Below are positions 37,751-47,483 of a DNA stretch of 64,000 nucleotides, piece after piece. Within the stretch, counting starts at the first letter, position 1, and each line of letters starts with the position of its first letter. A program made the position numbers and the translations under genes. The notes below the pieces were generated by a model. The model made no database searches and was not told the DNA's origin. It was given only the letters and a program-made list of their open reading frames with translations. The stretch spans positions 2,542,001 to 2,606,000 of the forward strand of contig JAAFYY010000001.1 of NCBI GenBank assembly GCA_014284505.1, given 5' to 3'. Source of the DNA: Streptacidiphilus sp. 4-A2 (lineage in GTDB: Bacteria > Actinomycetota > Actinomycetes > Streptomycetales > Streptomycetaceae).

Positions 37751-39216
37751 ATGAACATCCCTGACGAATCACCGACCATTCGGTCGGCCGAACAGGAAGC
37801 GGAATCCGCTGTGACTGAACTTCACGAATTCTCCGCACTGGAGCAGGCGGCAGCCATCCGTGCACGAGATGTCTCCCCGCTCGAACTCGCCGATCACTAT
37901 CTGGAACGAATAGACCGGCTGGACATGCGGTTCAACGCGTACCTGACGGTCGTCCCCGAACTCACCCGCGAACAGGCACGCGCCGCCGAACAGGCGCTGC
38001 GCGCGGGCGACGGCTCCTCCCCGCTGCTCGGGGTTCCGGTACCGGTCAAGGATCTGGCGCACGTGGCAGGCGTGCGCTGCACCTTCGGCTCGCTGGCCTA
38101 CGCCGACCACACGGCCGAGCGCGACGACCACGTGGTCACCCGGCTGCGGCAGGCCGGCACGGTCGTACTGGGCAAGACCAACACCCCGGAGTTCGGTCTG
38201 CCCTGCTACACCGAAAACCGCCTGGGACCTCCCGCCCGCAACCCCTGGGACCCGGCCCGCTCCCCGGCGGCTCCAGCGGCGGCGCGGCCGCCGCGGTGGC
38301 AGCCGGCCTGGCCCCGGTCGCGCACGGTACGGACACCGGCGGGTCGATCCGCATCCCGGCCTCCGCCTGCGGTCTGGTCGGGCTCAAGCCCAGCCGGGGC
38401 CGGATCAGCAACGGGCCCGCGGCAGACGCGTCCGGCCTGTCGGTGCACGGCCCGCTGGCCCGCACCGTGGCCGACGCCGCCGCCCTGCTCGACGTCATGA
38501 GCGGCCCCATGCCCGGCGACAGCAACAGTGCCCCGTCGGCGCCGGGCGGCGGCTTCCTGGACGCCGCCCGGCGCGAACCCGGGCCGCTGCGGGTGGCCGC
38601 AGTGCTGCGACCGATGGTTCCCGGGGTGACGGCGCACCCCGACTGCCAGGACGCCCAGCGCGAGACCGCCCGCCTGCTGGACGCCCTGGGGCACCGGGTG
38701 ACCGAACTCGACGCACCGACGGATCCGCTGCTGGTGGGCGCGTTCGGCGACGTGCTGGCGCTGCTGGCGGGACTGCCGCAGGTGCCGGACGAGAGCCTGC
38801 TGATGCCCTTCACCAGGTCGCTGCGCTCGGCTGCGCCCGGCGTCTCGGGGGCCGACTGCCTCCAGGCGCTCCAGCGGTTCCAGGCGGCCGGACAGCAGCT
38901 GGCCGACACCCTGTTCGCCGGGTACGACGTGGTCCTCTCGCCGACCCTGGCCGCCCCGCCCGGCCTGATCGGCGCGCTGCGCAGCGAGGATCCCGGGGCC
39001 GAGTTCGCCGCCATGGCGGCCTTCATGCCGTACACCCCGCTGGCCAACATCACCGGCCTGCCCAGCATCAGTCTGCCGCTGCACTGGAATGCCCAGGGGC
39101 TGCCGATCGGCTCCATGCTCACCGCGCGCTACGGCGCGGAGGCGCTACTCCTTTCACTGGCCGCGCAGTTGGAGGTCGCGAAGCCCTGGTCCGGACGGCA
39201 GCCGGTGCTCCGGTAG
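37751..39216 (+). CDS. Amidase-signature family hydrolase (one frameshift)
   Basis: The amidase signature enzyme has the Ser-cis-Ser-Lys triad: Lys in LLGVPVPVKDLAHVAGVRCT, the GGSSGGAAAAVAAG loop at the shift point near 38265 and the Ser in VAHGTDTGGSIRIPASACGL. The C-terminal half is intact and ends with ITGLPSISLPLHWNAQGLPI, typical for the family. One C is missing near 38263; 1466 nt is one short of 489 codons. It hydrolyses or transfers an amide. In this cluster it may process or release an acylated amine. The start could also be the GTG at 37811. Confidence 0.85.
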
Positions 39217-39227
39217 GCCGGGCTGCG

Positions 39228-39252
39228 GCCGGCCACCGCTCCGGTGGCCGGC
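39228..39252. terminator. Hairpin after amidase gene
   Basis: GCCGGCCACCG (39228-39238) pairs perfectly with CGGTGGCCGGC (39242-39252) around a CTC loop, starting 12 nt beyond the amidase stop. Confidence 0.7.
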
Positions 39253-39314
39253 ACCGCAAAGGCCGGGCAGAAAGGTGTCTGCGCGGGCATCCGTTCGGTC
39301 GGTACCATGGCTCC

Positions 39315-39761
39315 ATGGCAAGCACCGGACTCCTGCACGTGTGGTCAGGCCTCAACCGGGCCCACCACGCCATCAGCGACACCGTCGACCGCACGTTGAC
39401 GAAGGGTCACGGGCTGTCCATCAGCTGGTTCGAGGTCCTGGACCTCCTCGCCCGCCAGGCCCGGCCCACCCGGGTCTCCGACATCGCCGACCAGGTGTCG
39501 CTCAGTGCCTCCCGCACCTGCCGGGTGCTGCACACGCTGGAGGAGCGGGGTGTGGTCACGCGCACCTCCTCGGCCCGGGACGCGCGCTCCACCGAGGTCC
39601 AGCTGACCGACGCGGGAGTGCGGTTGCACACCGAGGCGCTGGCCTCGGTGCAGCAGGCACTGGCCGGCACCGTGCTGGCCGAACTCAGCGCCGAGGAGGT
39701 CGCGGGCCTGCTCGCGCTCCAGGGCAGAACCGGCCTGCCCGCCGCCGAACCGGCCGCCTGA
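39315..39761 (+). CDS. MarR-family transcriptional regulator
   Basis: Intact, 148 residues. The winged helix reads WFEVLDLLARQARPTRVSDI, ADQVSLSASRTCRVLHTLEE, RGVVTRTSSARDARSTEVQL, matching the MarR wing Asp-x-Arg. The flanking helices form the dimer interface. MarR repressors usually bind short palindromes in divergent promoters and are released by phenolic or acyl ligands. It lies inside the cluster and probably regulates it, possibly through the ACGCATCAATGCGT site. The terminator upstream suggests it has its own promoter in 39253-39314. Confidence 0.9.
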   Translation: MASTGLLHVWSGLNRAHHAISDTVDRTLTKGHGLSISWFEVLDLLARQARPTRVSDIADQVSLSASRTCRVLHTLEERGVVTRTSSARDARSTEVQLTDAGVRLHTEALASVQQALAGTVLAELSAEEVAGLLALQGRTGLPAAEPAA

Positions 39762-39831
39762 GGCCCGGCCCGGCGGGCGCGGGACCCGCGCCCGCCGGGC
39801 TGCCACCGTCCGCGGAGCCGGCCGACGGGCT

Positions 39832-41378
39832 CTACCGGCCGGCGAGGGCGCGCAGCGCCTTCTTGTCGACCTTCCCCACGGTGGTCCACGGCAGCGACTC
39901 CAGCACCGAGATCTCCCGCGGCCGGTAGATCTCGCCGAGCTCCGCGGCGACCGCCTCGCGCAGCTGCCCGAAGTCCGGGGCGGCCTCGCCGCCGGTCACC
40001 AGGAAGACGTGCACGGCCTCGCCGTACCGCTCGTCGGGGACCCCGACAGCGGCCGCCTCCAGCACCCCGGGCAGCGTGACCAGGAAGTCGTCGAGCAGCC
40101 GGGAGTAGACGTTCGAGGAGGACCGCCCGGTGACGATCACGTCGTTGGCACGGTCCACCAGGTAGAGGTAGCCCGCATCGTCCTGCCAGGCCAGGTCACC
40201 GGTGCCCAGCCACCCGTCGCGCAGGGCAGTGCGTGTGGTCTCGGGGTCCCCCAGTACTCGCTCATCACCACCCCGCCGCGGACGTGCAGTTCCCCGATCG
40301 CCCCTGCCGGTACGGCGGCGCCGTCGGAGTCGCGCAGCTCCACCTCCATGCCCGGGCCGGGCCGTCCGCAGCTGCGCAGCAGGTCGGGCCGGGCCTCGTC
40401 GTGCTCTGCGGGCAGCAGCGCGGTGATGCCCGGCGCCTCGGTCGTCCCGTAGATCTGGTGCAGCACCGGGCCGAGCCGGTCCATCGCCTGCCGCAGCCGG
40501 GCGGGCGCGGCCGCCGAGCCCGTGTAGTAGAGCCGCTTGAGGTGCGGAAACCCCTCCGGCGGGCAGTCCGGATGGTCCAGGATCTCGTTCAGCATGGGCG
40601 GGGTGACCAGCAGGCCGGTGATCCGACGGTGGCGCAGCACGTCGATCACCGTGGCGGCGTCGAAGCCGTCCGTCAGCACGACCGTTCCGCCGGCCGTCAG
40701 GCCCGCCATGGCGCCGAGGTGGCCGCTGGTGTGGGTCACCGACATCGGCAGCAGCAGCCTGGGGCGGTCGCTGTCGGCAAGCAGCTGGCGCGCCGATCCG
40801 GCCACCAACGCCTGGTAGTACGCGTGCCGTTGGGCCACCAGCTTGGGCCGGCCGGTGGTCCCGCCGGTGTAGAGCAGGGTGACCACCTCCGCGCGGCGGG
40901 CCTGCTCGGCGGGCCGGACGGGCTCGCACCCCGCCGCCAATTCCAGCAGGTCGGCTGCCTGTTCGGCCGGGCCCAGGCAGAAGGCGCGGGCGATGCCCAG
41001 CGCGGCCACCAGCTCGGCGGTCCGCCCGGCCAGTGCCTGCGCCCCGACCAGCGCGGTGACCTGCGCGTGTCCGATGAACGCCGCCTGTTCGGCGAAGCCC
41101 CGGTCGGTGCGCACGAACACCATTCGGCAGCCGGCCAGGTGGACGGCGATGCTCAGCAGCACCGCCTCCGGGCTGTTGACGGCGAGCACCGCCACTCCGT
41201 CGCCCCGGCGAACGCCGTTGGTCAGCAGGGCGTTTGCCAGCCGGAGCACGGTTCGGCCGGCCTCGGTGCCGCTGATCACCCGGGTGCCGTAGCTCAGCAC
41301 GTCCTGCTCGCCGGCCCTGGCCAGCACATCCAACAGCTCCTCGGCGTACGTGGGTTGGTCGCTGCTCTGCTCGGACAA
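39832..41378 (-). CDS. Acyl-AMP ligase / acyl-CoA synthetase (one frameshift)
   Basis: The ANL-superfamily enzyme activates a carboxylate with ATP. Signatures: LLYTGGTTGRPKLVAQRHAY (P-loop), HQIYGTTEAPGITALLPAEH (A5), GWLGTGDLAWQDDAGYLYLV with DRANDVIVTGRSSSNVYSRL (hinge), and the catalytic Lys in PWTTVGKVDKKALRAL. One G is missing in a G-run near 40250. I prefer the TTG at 41378 because GGGAG lies 5 nt upstream and a sigma-70-like promoter abuts the alternative GTG at 41627; the extra 83 residues would be low-complexity APTTSAPT sequence. It is the probable loading enzyme for the cluster. Confidence 0.88.
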
Positions 41379-41833
41379 CTCGTCTCCCTGGGTCTGCCGG
41401 CCGATCGCGGACGCGGGTGCGGCCGGGGGCGCGGTGGGCGCGGATGTGGTGGGCGCGGATGTGGTGGGCGCAGCCGCCGGCGCGGCGGTGCGGGCGCGCG
41501 AGCGGCGGTCGGAGCGAGGGCGGCCGGGGTGGCGCGGACGTCCGCGGAAGGGGCTGCCGCCCCGGGGATGGACGGCAGCCCTGGTCGTCGGCGGCCGTAA
41601 AAGCTCGGGCGGAAGAGCGGTGTTCACCCTAGGCAGTACCCCGAAAGAGTGTCAACATGCGTGCGCAGGCACCTAATTGCGTCTAGCATGGAACCGGCGA
41701 CGGAGACGGCCGCGCGCGCCCGGAGCGCGGCGCCGCTCGACCCGCCCTGCCGCCCCGGCCCCTCACGCCGGGCGCCGCCCGCCAGCCCCGCCCCCTGGGC
41801 GGTGGACCCCGGAACCTCGCAAAGGACCCTCAG
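41379..41833. other. Divergent region between acyl ligase and exporter genes
   Basis: A 455-bp region. It contains a tandem 15-bp repeat (GCGGATGTGGTGGGC, about 41438-41470), the ligase promoter and a copy of the cluster motif (described separately). If the ligase started at 41627 most of it would be coding. Confidence 0.5.
41627..41691 (-). promoter_or_regulatory. Ligase promoter plus shared cluster motif
   Basis: Reading leftward: CCATGCTAGACGCAA (41691-41677), then TTGACA (41655-41650), an 18-nt spacer and TAGGGT (41632-41627). The promoter has the same spacing as the one at 37516-37545, and the first element matches CCATGCTTGACGCAT there at 13 of 15 positions. Confidence 0.55.
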
Positions 41834-43320
41834 ATGCCGCACCCGACACCCCCCGAGCGCGCGGTCGCGGTCGCCACGTCCGATCCGGCCACGGAGTCGG
41901 CCGCGGCGGACCCCGGCCACCCCCGGCGCTGGACGATCCTGGTCGTGGTCGGCATCGCCGGTTTCATGGCGATGCTGGACAGCACCGTGGTCAATGTCGC
42001 CCTGCCCGCCATCGAGGCCCGCCTCAAGGCGAGCGCCGGCGACCTCCAATGGGTCCTGGACGCCTACATCCTGGTCTTCGGCGGGCTCCAGCTGCTGGGC
42101 GGCCGGATGGCCGACCTGCTCGGCCGCCGCCGCACCTTCCACACCGGCCTGGTGGTCTTCGCCTGCGCCTCCGTCGCCTGCGGCCTGGCCGGCTCCCCCG
42201 CCGTCCTCATCGCCAGCCGCGCCGTCCAGGGCCTGGGCGCGGCCCTGCTCACCCCGGGCGCCCAGTCCATCGTGGTCACCGTCTTCCGGCACCCGAGGGA
42301 GCGCCGGGTCGCGCTGTCGATCTGGAGCGGCCTGTCGGTGCTCGGCGGCACGCTCGGGGTGGTCGCCGGCGGCGTCATCGTCAACTACCTCGACTGGCGC
42401 TGGGCGTTCTTCGTCAACGCGCCGATCGCGGCGGCGGTGCTCACCGGCGGACTGCTGGTGGTGCCGACGCTGCGCCCGGCGCCGGGCGGCCCGCGCCGCT
42501 CCTTCGACATCCCCGGCGCGGGCCTGGTCACCGGCGCCCTGCTGCTCCTGGTGTACGGACTGATCAGCGCCGGTGAGAAGGGGTGGCTCAGCGCCACGCC
42601 GCTCGGCTCGTTCGCGGCCTCGGCGGTGCTGTTCGGCGCCTTCGCACTGACGGAGCAGCGCAGCAACGATCCGCTGGTTCCGATGCGGCTGCTCACCCAG
42701 GGCTCGCTGCTGTTCGGCTCGGTCGGCCTGATGCTCACCTGGGCGGGCCAGATCTCGATCTTCTTCATGGCCAGCCTCTACCAGCAGCAGGTGCTCGGCT
42801 TCAGCCCGCTCAAGGCCGGGCTCGGGATGCTGGCGATGGGGTGCCGGCCCTGGTCGTGGTCGTGGTACTGCCGCGGATCGTCGGCCGCTGGTCCCCGCAG
42901 TGGCTCTACCCGGTGGGCGCGGTGCTCTTCCTGGCCGGCACCCTGGCGCTCACCCGGCTCAGCGCGCACGGCTCCTACCCCGGCGAGCTGCTCCCGGGGC
43001 TGGCACTGATCGGCTTCGCCATGCCGCTGTGCTTTGTCCCGCTGCTGACCATGGGCGTGACCGACGTGCCGCCCGCCGACTCCGGACTGGCCTCCGGCCT
43101 GCTGCGGACCATCAGCCAGGCGGGCTCCGCACTCGGCATGGCCACCGTGATCACCCTGGCCCTGGGCCACGCACGGAAGCTGACCGCGCTGGGACAGTCG
43201 GCGCCGCAGGCGCTGACTGCCGGCTTCCGCTGGGGCTTCATCGCCACCAGCGCCGTCGCGCTGGCCAGCGTGCTGCTCAGCCTGGCCTTCCTCGTCCGCT
43301 CACGCGCCGCGAAGCAGTGA
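41834..43320 (+). CDS. DHA2-family MFS exporter, 14 helices (one frameshift)
   Basis: Motif A and neighbours are clear: IAGFMAMLDSTVVNVALPAI, LQLLGGRMADLLGRRRTFHT, and motif C-like LSIWSGLSVLGGTLGVVAGG. The second half continues VLPRIVGRWSPQWLYPVGAV and DVPPADSGLASGLLRTISQA. One G is missing in GGGG at 42838-42841; 1487 nt is one short of 496 codons. Relatives (EmrB/QacA type) expel lipophilic antibiotics. Divergent from the acyl ligase and sharing its promoter region, it is the likely exporter and self-resistance gene of the cluster. Confidence 0.92.
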
Positions 43321-43350
43321 CCACCGGGCGGTGCCGGGCGTTACCCCAGC

Positions 43351-43593
43351 ATGGTGACCCGCATCGGCATCTGCTCCGGCCCGCACGAAGGAGAGATCTT
43401 CCTCCTCGACCTGGACGGCGGCCGGACCCCGCCCGCCGAGCAATGGATCGACGGCCTGCGGCACGCTCTTGAGCGCGGCAGTACCGACGACGGCCTCAGC
43501 GACGGCTGGCACTACTGCCCGCGCGCGGAACCCGCACAGGTGTACGTCAGACCGGCCGGACAAAGGCCGCCAGACGACCCGTCCGCACCCTGA
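43351..43593 (+). CDS. Small hypothetical protein, 80 aa
   Basis: Reads TRIGICSGPHEGEIFLLDLD, then SDGWHYCPRAEPAQVYVRPA. It is soluble, with two cysteines, and lies 31 nt after the exporter stop on the same strand, so it could be the last gene of that unit. No family is recognised and the ribosome binding site is weak. Confidence 0.45.
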   Translation: MVTRIGICSGPHEGEIFLLDLDGGRTPPAEQWIDGLRHALERGSTDDGLSDGWHYCPRAEPAQVYVRPAGQRPPDDPSAP

Positions 43594-44028
43594 ACCCGGA
43601 GCACACGGCCCCGTACCGGCTCCCGCAGCACTCGCCGTCGGCGAGCCGTCTCCCAAGCCCCGGCCTTCCGCCGGCGCTGCTGCCCGGCAGGTGCTCTTCA
43701 CGTGGTCATGGCGAGCATCCCCCACGGCGGCTCCCGGCACCGGGCCCGGGCGCTCTTCGGCAGCGCGGAGCAGTAGACGCAATGCGAAGGGACCTGTCGA
43801 CGCGGTGCCAAGGCGGCGGCTCGGCGTGGGGGCATCATCTGGAGGAGAGCGGAGCCGCAATCCGCCTTCCTTTCGTGTCGGACCGATCGGCTGAGCACCG
43901 ATCGGCTGAGCGTGGAGGATCGGCACGGGTCAGCGGCCGGGCGGCCCGGGGGGTAGGCCAGGCCGGTCGGTCGGCTGCCCTGCCCAGGCCACGGAATCAA
44001 GGCGATCAGCTTGCTACGGGGGGACACC
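43594..44028. other. Intergenic region with 15-bp tandem repeat
   Basis: No gene is supported. A direct repeat ACCGATCGGCTGAGC occurs twice in tandem at 43882-43896 and 43897-43911, about 120 nt before the LuxR-type regulator, and could be its operator. Confidence 0.5.
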
Positions 44029-45002
44029 GTGCTGGAGACACTGGGACTGACCAAGGCCGCGTGCGCTGTTTACCAGGCCATGCTCAACCATCCTGCCGAC
44101 GGCGTCGACGGTCTCGCCGGACGCACCGGTCTGCCCTCCGCGCAGGTGCGCGACTGCCTGGACGAGCTTGCCCGGCTCATGCTCGTCCGCGCCTCCAGCG
44201 AGCGCCCCGGTCTGATGCGGGCGGTCGCCCCCGAGATCGGTCTGGCTGACATGATCACCCGCCAGGAAGCCGACCTGGCCTCCCGCCAGGCCCACCTCGC
44301 CGCCTCCCGGGCCGCCGTCACCCGCCTTGTCGCCGCACGCGCCGACACCCGCCCCGCGCACGGCGAGCGCCTGCTGGGCATGGACGCCATCCAGACCCGC
44401 CTGGAGCAGATGGGCCGCGCCGCCACCACCGAGATCCTCGGCGTCCACCCCGGAGCCAGCCAGCGCCCGAGGACCTGGCGGCCGGGCGTACCGCAAACGC
44501 CGAATCCATCGCCCGTGGCGTCACCATCAAGTCCCTCTACCAGGACAGCACCCGCAACGACCCGCACACCACCGCCTACGCCCACTGGCTCCTCAGCCTC
44601 GGCAGCGAGGTGCGCACCGGCCCCGTCCTGCCCCAGCACCTGGTCATCGTCGACCACACTCAGGCCCTGGTCCCGATCGACCCCGCCGACAGCCGCAAGG
44701 GCGCCCTGCACGTGACCGAGCCCGGCATTCTCAGCGCCCTCACCGAACTCTTCGAGCAGGCCTGGAACACCGCCGTCCCGCTGGGCGCCACCCGCGCCGA
44801 AGACCCCGCCACCGGCCTGACCGACACCGAACGCGAACTCCTGCGCCTGCTCGGCAGCGGCCGCACCGACGAAGCAGCCGGACAGCGTCTGGGCTTGTCC
44901 AGCCGCACCGTCAGTCGCTACATGGCTTCCATCATGGAACGCCTCGGCGCCAGCAGCCGCTTCGAAGCCGGCATCAAGGCCGCCCAGAGGGGCTGGCTCT
45001 GA
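44029..45002 (+). CDS. LuxR-type regulator with TrmB-like N-terminus (one frameshift)
   Basis: The N-terminal part resembles a TrmB winged helix (LGLTKAACAVYQAMLNHPAD, LAGRTGLPSAQVRDCLDELA), followed by a coiled region and a ligand-like middle domain (RGVTIKSLYQDSTRNDPHTT, RTGPVLPQHLVIVDHTQALV). The C-terminal LuxR helix-turn-helix is LTDTERELLRLLGSGRTDEA and LGLSSRTVSRYMASIMERLG. One G is missing near 44470; 974 nt is one short of 325 codons. GTG 44029 has GGGGGGAC just upstream. This architecture is common beside secondary-metabolite clusters in streptomycetes. It may regulate the preceding cluster, but that is unproven. Confidence 0.85.
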
Positions 45003-45092
45003 ACGGCCTCGGCCCACGCGGCCGACCCGCCGCGGACACGCACGTCGTTCAGCTCCCGCCGCCTCCCCACGGCCCGCGAAACGTCCGCATCA

Positions 45093-45126
45093 GCCGATGA
45101 GTTGACACGACGTCAATTCGTATCGG
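45093..45126. terminator. Imperfect hairpin between converging genes
   Basis: GCCGATGAGTTGAC pairs with GTCAATTCGTATCGGC with a small bulge, around ACGAC. It lies between the LuxR-type gene (stop 45002) and the SnoaL-like gene (stop 45140). Confidence 0.5.
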
Positions 45127-45139
45127 CGGCAGGCGACCG

Positions 45140-45568
45140 TCACGCCTGATCCGGGAAGAGGCTGCGCACGACATGCAGGGTGTCCGCGTACTCCCGCACC
45201 GAGGCTATCCGTCCGTCCCGGACCGTGAAGATCCCGGCGCACCGGTTGTCGTAGACGGCGCCGTTGCGGGCGGTCGCCTTGGACGTCCACTCGGCCAGCA
45301 CCTGCTCGCCCTCGGCGAAGGCGTTGACCAGCGCCACCTCGGCTCCCGTGCCCGGGGCGAACAAGGCCCCGGCGCCTCCCAGGAATTCGTCGACGATGGT
45401 GTCCCGGCCCCGCCAGACACGGCCGAGAACCGGGACTTCACCCAGGTAGTGCCAGCTGGCGTCCTCGGCGAAACTGTCGCGGATGACCGCCATGTCGCCG
45501 TTGCGCACAGCCTCGACATAGCGGACAACGACGGCCCTCGGGTCGGAATCCAGGTTGTCGGTGTTCAT
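45140..45568 (-). CDS. SnoaL/NTF2-like protein
   Basis: A 142-residue protein with the SnoaL-like cone fold: VVVRYVEAVRNGDMAVIRDS, FAEDASWHYLGEVPVLGRVW, VALVNAFAEGEQVLAEWTSK and CAGIFTVRDGRIASVREYAD. The ATG at 45568 follows GGAAAG; an earlier in-frame ATG at 45586 is less well placed. Members are small-molecule cyclases, isomerases or ligand-binding proteins. The gene is intact. Confidence 0.85.
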   Translation of the reverse strand: MNTDNLDSDPRAVVVRYVEAVRNGDMAVIRDSFAEDASWHYLGEVPVLGRVWRGRDTIVDEFLGGAGALFAPGTGAEVALVNAFAEGEQVLAEWTSKATARNGAVYDNRCAGIFTVRDGRIASVREYADTLHVVRSLFPDQA

Positions 45569-46021
45569 GATGTGCTTTCCTTTCAAGGGAGTTGCTCAGA
45601 CAGGGCCCGGACGACGCGGCCGCACGCGACGCCCGCACAGGGCGGTGGGGGCATCCGCCGTGCTGCGCGCTCACCCCGGAAATCCGCACCCACGCGAGCC
45701 CTTGACGCATGCCCCTCCCCGCCGGACCCGACCATGATCATAGTCCGACGCTCCCTCATATGTGTTGGCCGGCAGCACCTTTCTCCCTCCTTGCCCCGGG
45801 GGCGGAAACTCCCTCATCCCGGCGGCTGAGCCGCCACACGCAGCCCAACGGCCCCGACCGGCGCCTGTCCAGGTGGTTGGCATGCTCGCAAGATGACGTC
45901 TGCTTCGAACCTGGCACGTCTGCGACACCGGGAAGCCCCAACGGCAACCGGACGAAGCGTCACCGCGGGACGCGAGACCGGAGCACTTCACCCGTCCCTT
46001 CTCCAGCAGAGGCCCACTGCC
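45569..46021. other. Intergenic region
   Basis: No gene supported. A short AT-richer stretch at about 45730-45770 (ATGATCATAG, CATATG) is the likely promoter zone for the SnoaL-like gene. Confidence 0.4.
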
Positions 46022-46282
46022 ATGATCCGCACCCGTCTCGCCCAGGCCGCCGCGGTCGCCGCCCTGACCACCGCCACCGCCCTGCTGCTCCCCACAGCCG
46101 CCCTCGCCGCCGCCGCACCGGCCTCGACGGTCGCATTGCCCCCGGTGGCAGTACCGCCGGCCCGAGGTCCTCCTCGATGGCCCGGGCCGGCTCCGTACAG
46201 GAGCCGAGCGGTGTCGGCGGGCACGGTGTCCAGCACATCGCTGCCGCTCTCAGCCGACGGGCCGGCGATAGACCTGCCGTGA
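46022..46282 (+). pseudogene. Isolated signal peptide of a lost secreted protein
   Basis: IRTRLAQAAAVAALTTATAL followed by LLPTAALAAAAPA is a textbook Sec signal peptide with an Ala-x-Ala site, preceded by an ATG at 46022. The mature part is only about 50 low-complexity residues and overlaps the 3' end of the GNAT gene on the other strand. I interpret it as the stump left after loss of the rest of the gene. Confidence 0.45.
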
Positions 46283-46713
46283 ACCGCCTTCGGGGCCCGG
46301 AGCCACGATTTCGGCGGGAGCGAAGCCCAGACTCTCGTAGAAGACCCGCGCCCCGCTGGCCACGGCGCCCGGATGGTCCGCCCCGAAGGTGACCACCTCG
46401 ATGCTGCCCGGTCCGTCTACGAGGCTGCGCACCGCCTCCGCCATCAGCGCCCGGCCCACGCCCTTCCCACGCTCGCGCTCCGAGACGACCAGCCAGTGAA
46501 CGTGACAGGTCGTGGCCTTCACGCCGAACAGGAGGCCGCCGAGCAGACCCGGCTCCGAGGACACGGCGACAAGCGCCATGGACCGGCGAATGTGCTTGTC
46601 CACCGAGGCACGGAAACCGGGATCCCCGACCATCGGACCGAACCAGTGCTCCACCTGGGCCCCAGGCCCAGGAAGCCCGCGCTGTCCTGCTCACCCGCAC
46701 GTCTGATGATCAT
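46250..46713 (-). CDS. GNAT N-acetyltransferase (one frameshift)
   Basis: Starts IIRRAGEQDSAGFLGLG; after one missing base near 46665 it continues VEHWFGPMVGDPGFRASVDK. The acetyl-CoA loop is VHWLVVSERERGKGVGRALM (V-x3-R-G-x-G-x-A form) and the C-terminal strand YESLGFAPAEIV is typical. The total of 464 nt is one short of 155 codons. Its start overlaps the end of the flavodoxin gene by 23 nt, suggesting an operon. The substrate is unknown. Confidence 0.85.
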
Positions 46714-47197
46714 CCGAGCAGTCTGACAGCGACAGGGCAGTACTGACTGCCAGCCTTTCGGCGAAGGCACGAGCGGCCGCGAGGTCGTCGGCGTCGGGTC
46801 GGGTCTTGTTGATGCCGCCGACCAGCTTGAAGGGAAGCCAGGTGTCGAAGCCGCGGCACGAGAAGGTCCCGACCACCTCGAAGCCCTTCTGCTCAAGCCC
46901 CCGCTCCAGAGGCCGGGTGAAGGGCCGAAACCCTGGTTCGGGCAGCCCACTGGTGGCGAACACAAACGCCCTGCCCCGTTCCGTCTGCGGCACCGACCGT
47001 ACGAACTCCCGCAGCTGCGGATGGAACCTCCCCGAGAAGATCCCGGAGCCGAACCCGACGAGGTCGCAGTCGGCCAGCTCTGCCGGGTCGACCTCTCCGG
47101 GTTCCACGACCCGCGCCGACAGGATCCGCCCCATGACGTCGGCGACCCGCCTCGTGTTGCCGTGAGACACAGAGGCGCAGACGATGACTGCCTTCAT
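46691..47197 (-). CDS. Flavodoxin-family protein
   Basis: The intact 168-residue product binds FMN through a phosphate loop, here VCASVSHGNTRRVADVMG, and continues ELADCDLVGFGSGIFSGRFH and GRAFVFATSGLPEPGFRPFT. The family supplies electrons or acts in menaquinone or protoporphyrinogen redox steps. The ATG at 47197 (after GGGGA) is preferred to 47203. It is divergent from the GntR gene and leads the GNAT gene. Confidence 0.9.
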   Translation of the reverse strand: MKAVIVCASVSHGNTRRVADVMGRILSARVVEPGEVDPAELADCDLVGFGSGIFSGRFHPQLREFVRSVPQTERGRAFVFATSGLPEPGFRPFTRPLERGLEQKGFEVVGTFSCRGFDTWLPFKLVGGINKTRPDADDLAAARAFAERLAVSTALSLSDCSDDHQTCG

Positions 47198-47483
47198 GAT
47201 CATTCCCCTTCCAGGTCAGGATTCCCGTGCGGTGCCGACCGGTCCGCGGCGCAGCGGATCGGGCGCACCCAACAGGTAGACAGGGCAGGGCCGGAGGATG
47301 TGACATCGCCGGTCGGCAGCCGGGTGGTGGGCGGGGGCGCGACAGGGGCGGGTGGCGGCGGCGCCGGAACGGCCGCTCGGGCCGACGGGTACAGGGGCGC
47401 ACACCGGGCCAGGATCACCGAGCCCGGCCCGGACCACCGGGTGAGAAATTATAGTTCTGTCGATCATTGGGTACGCTGGCGAC

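Noticed and set aside
41379..41627. N-terminal extension of the acyl ligase
   Set aside because: It is low-complexity (APTTSAPT), would start at the -10 hexamer of the promoter, and a TTG with a good ribosome binding site exists at 41378.
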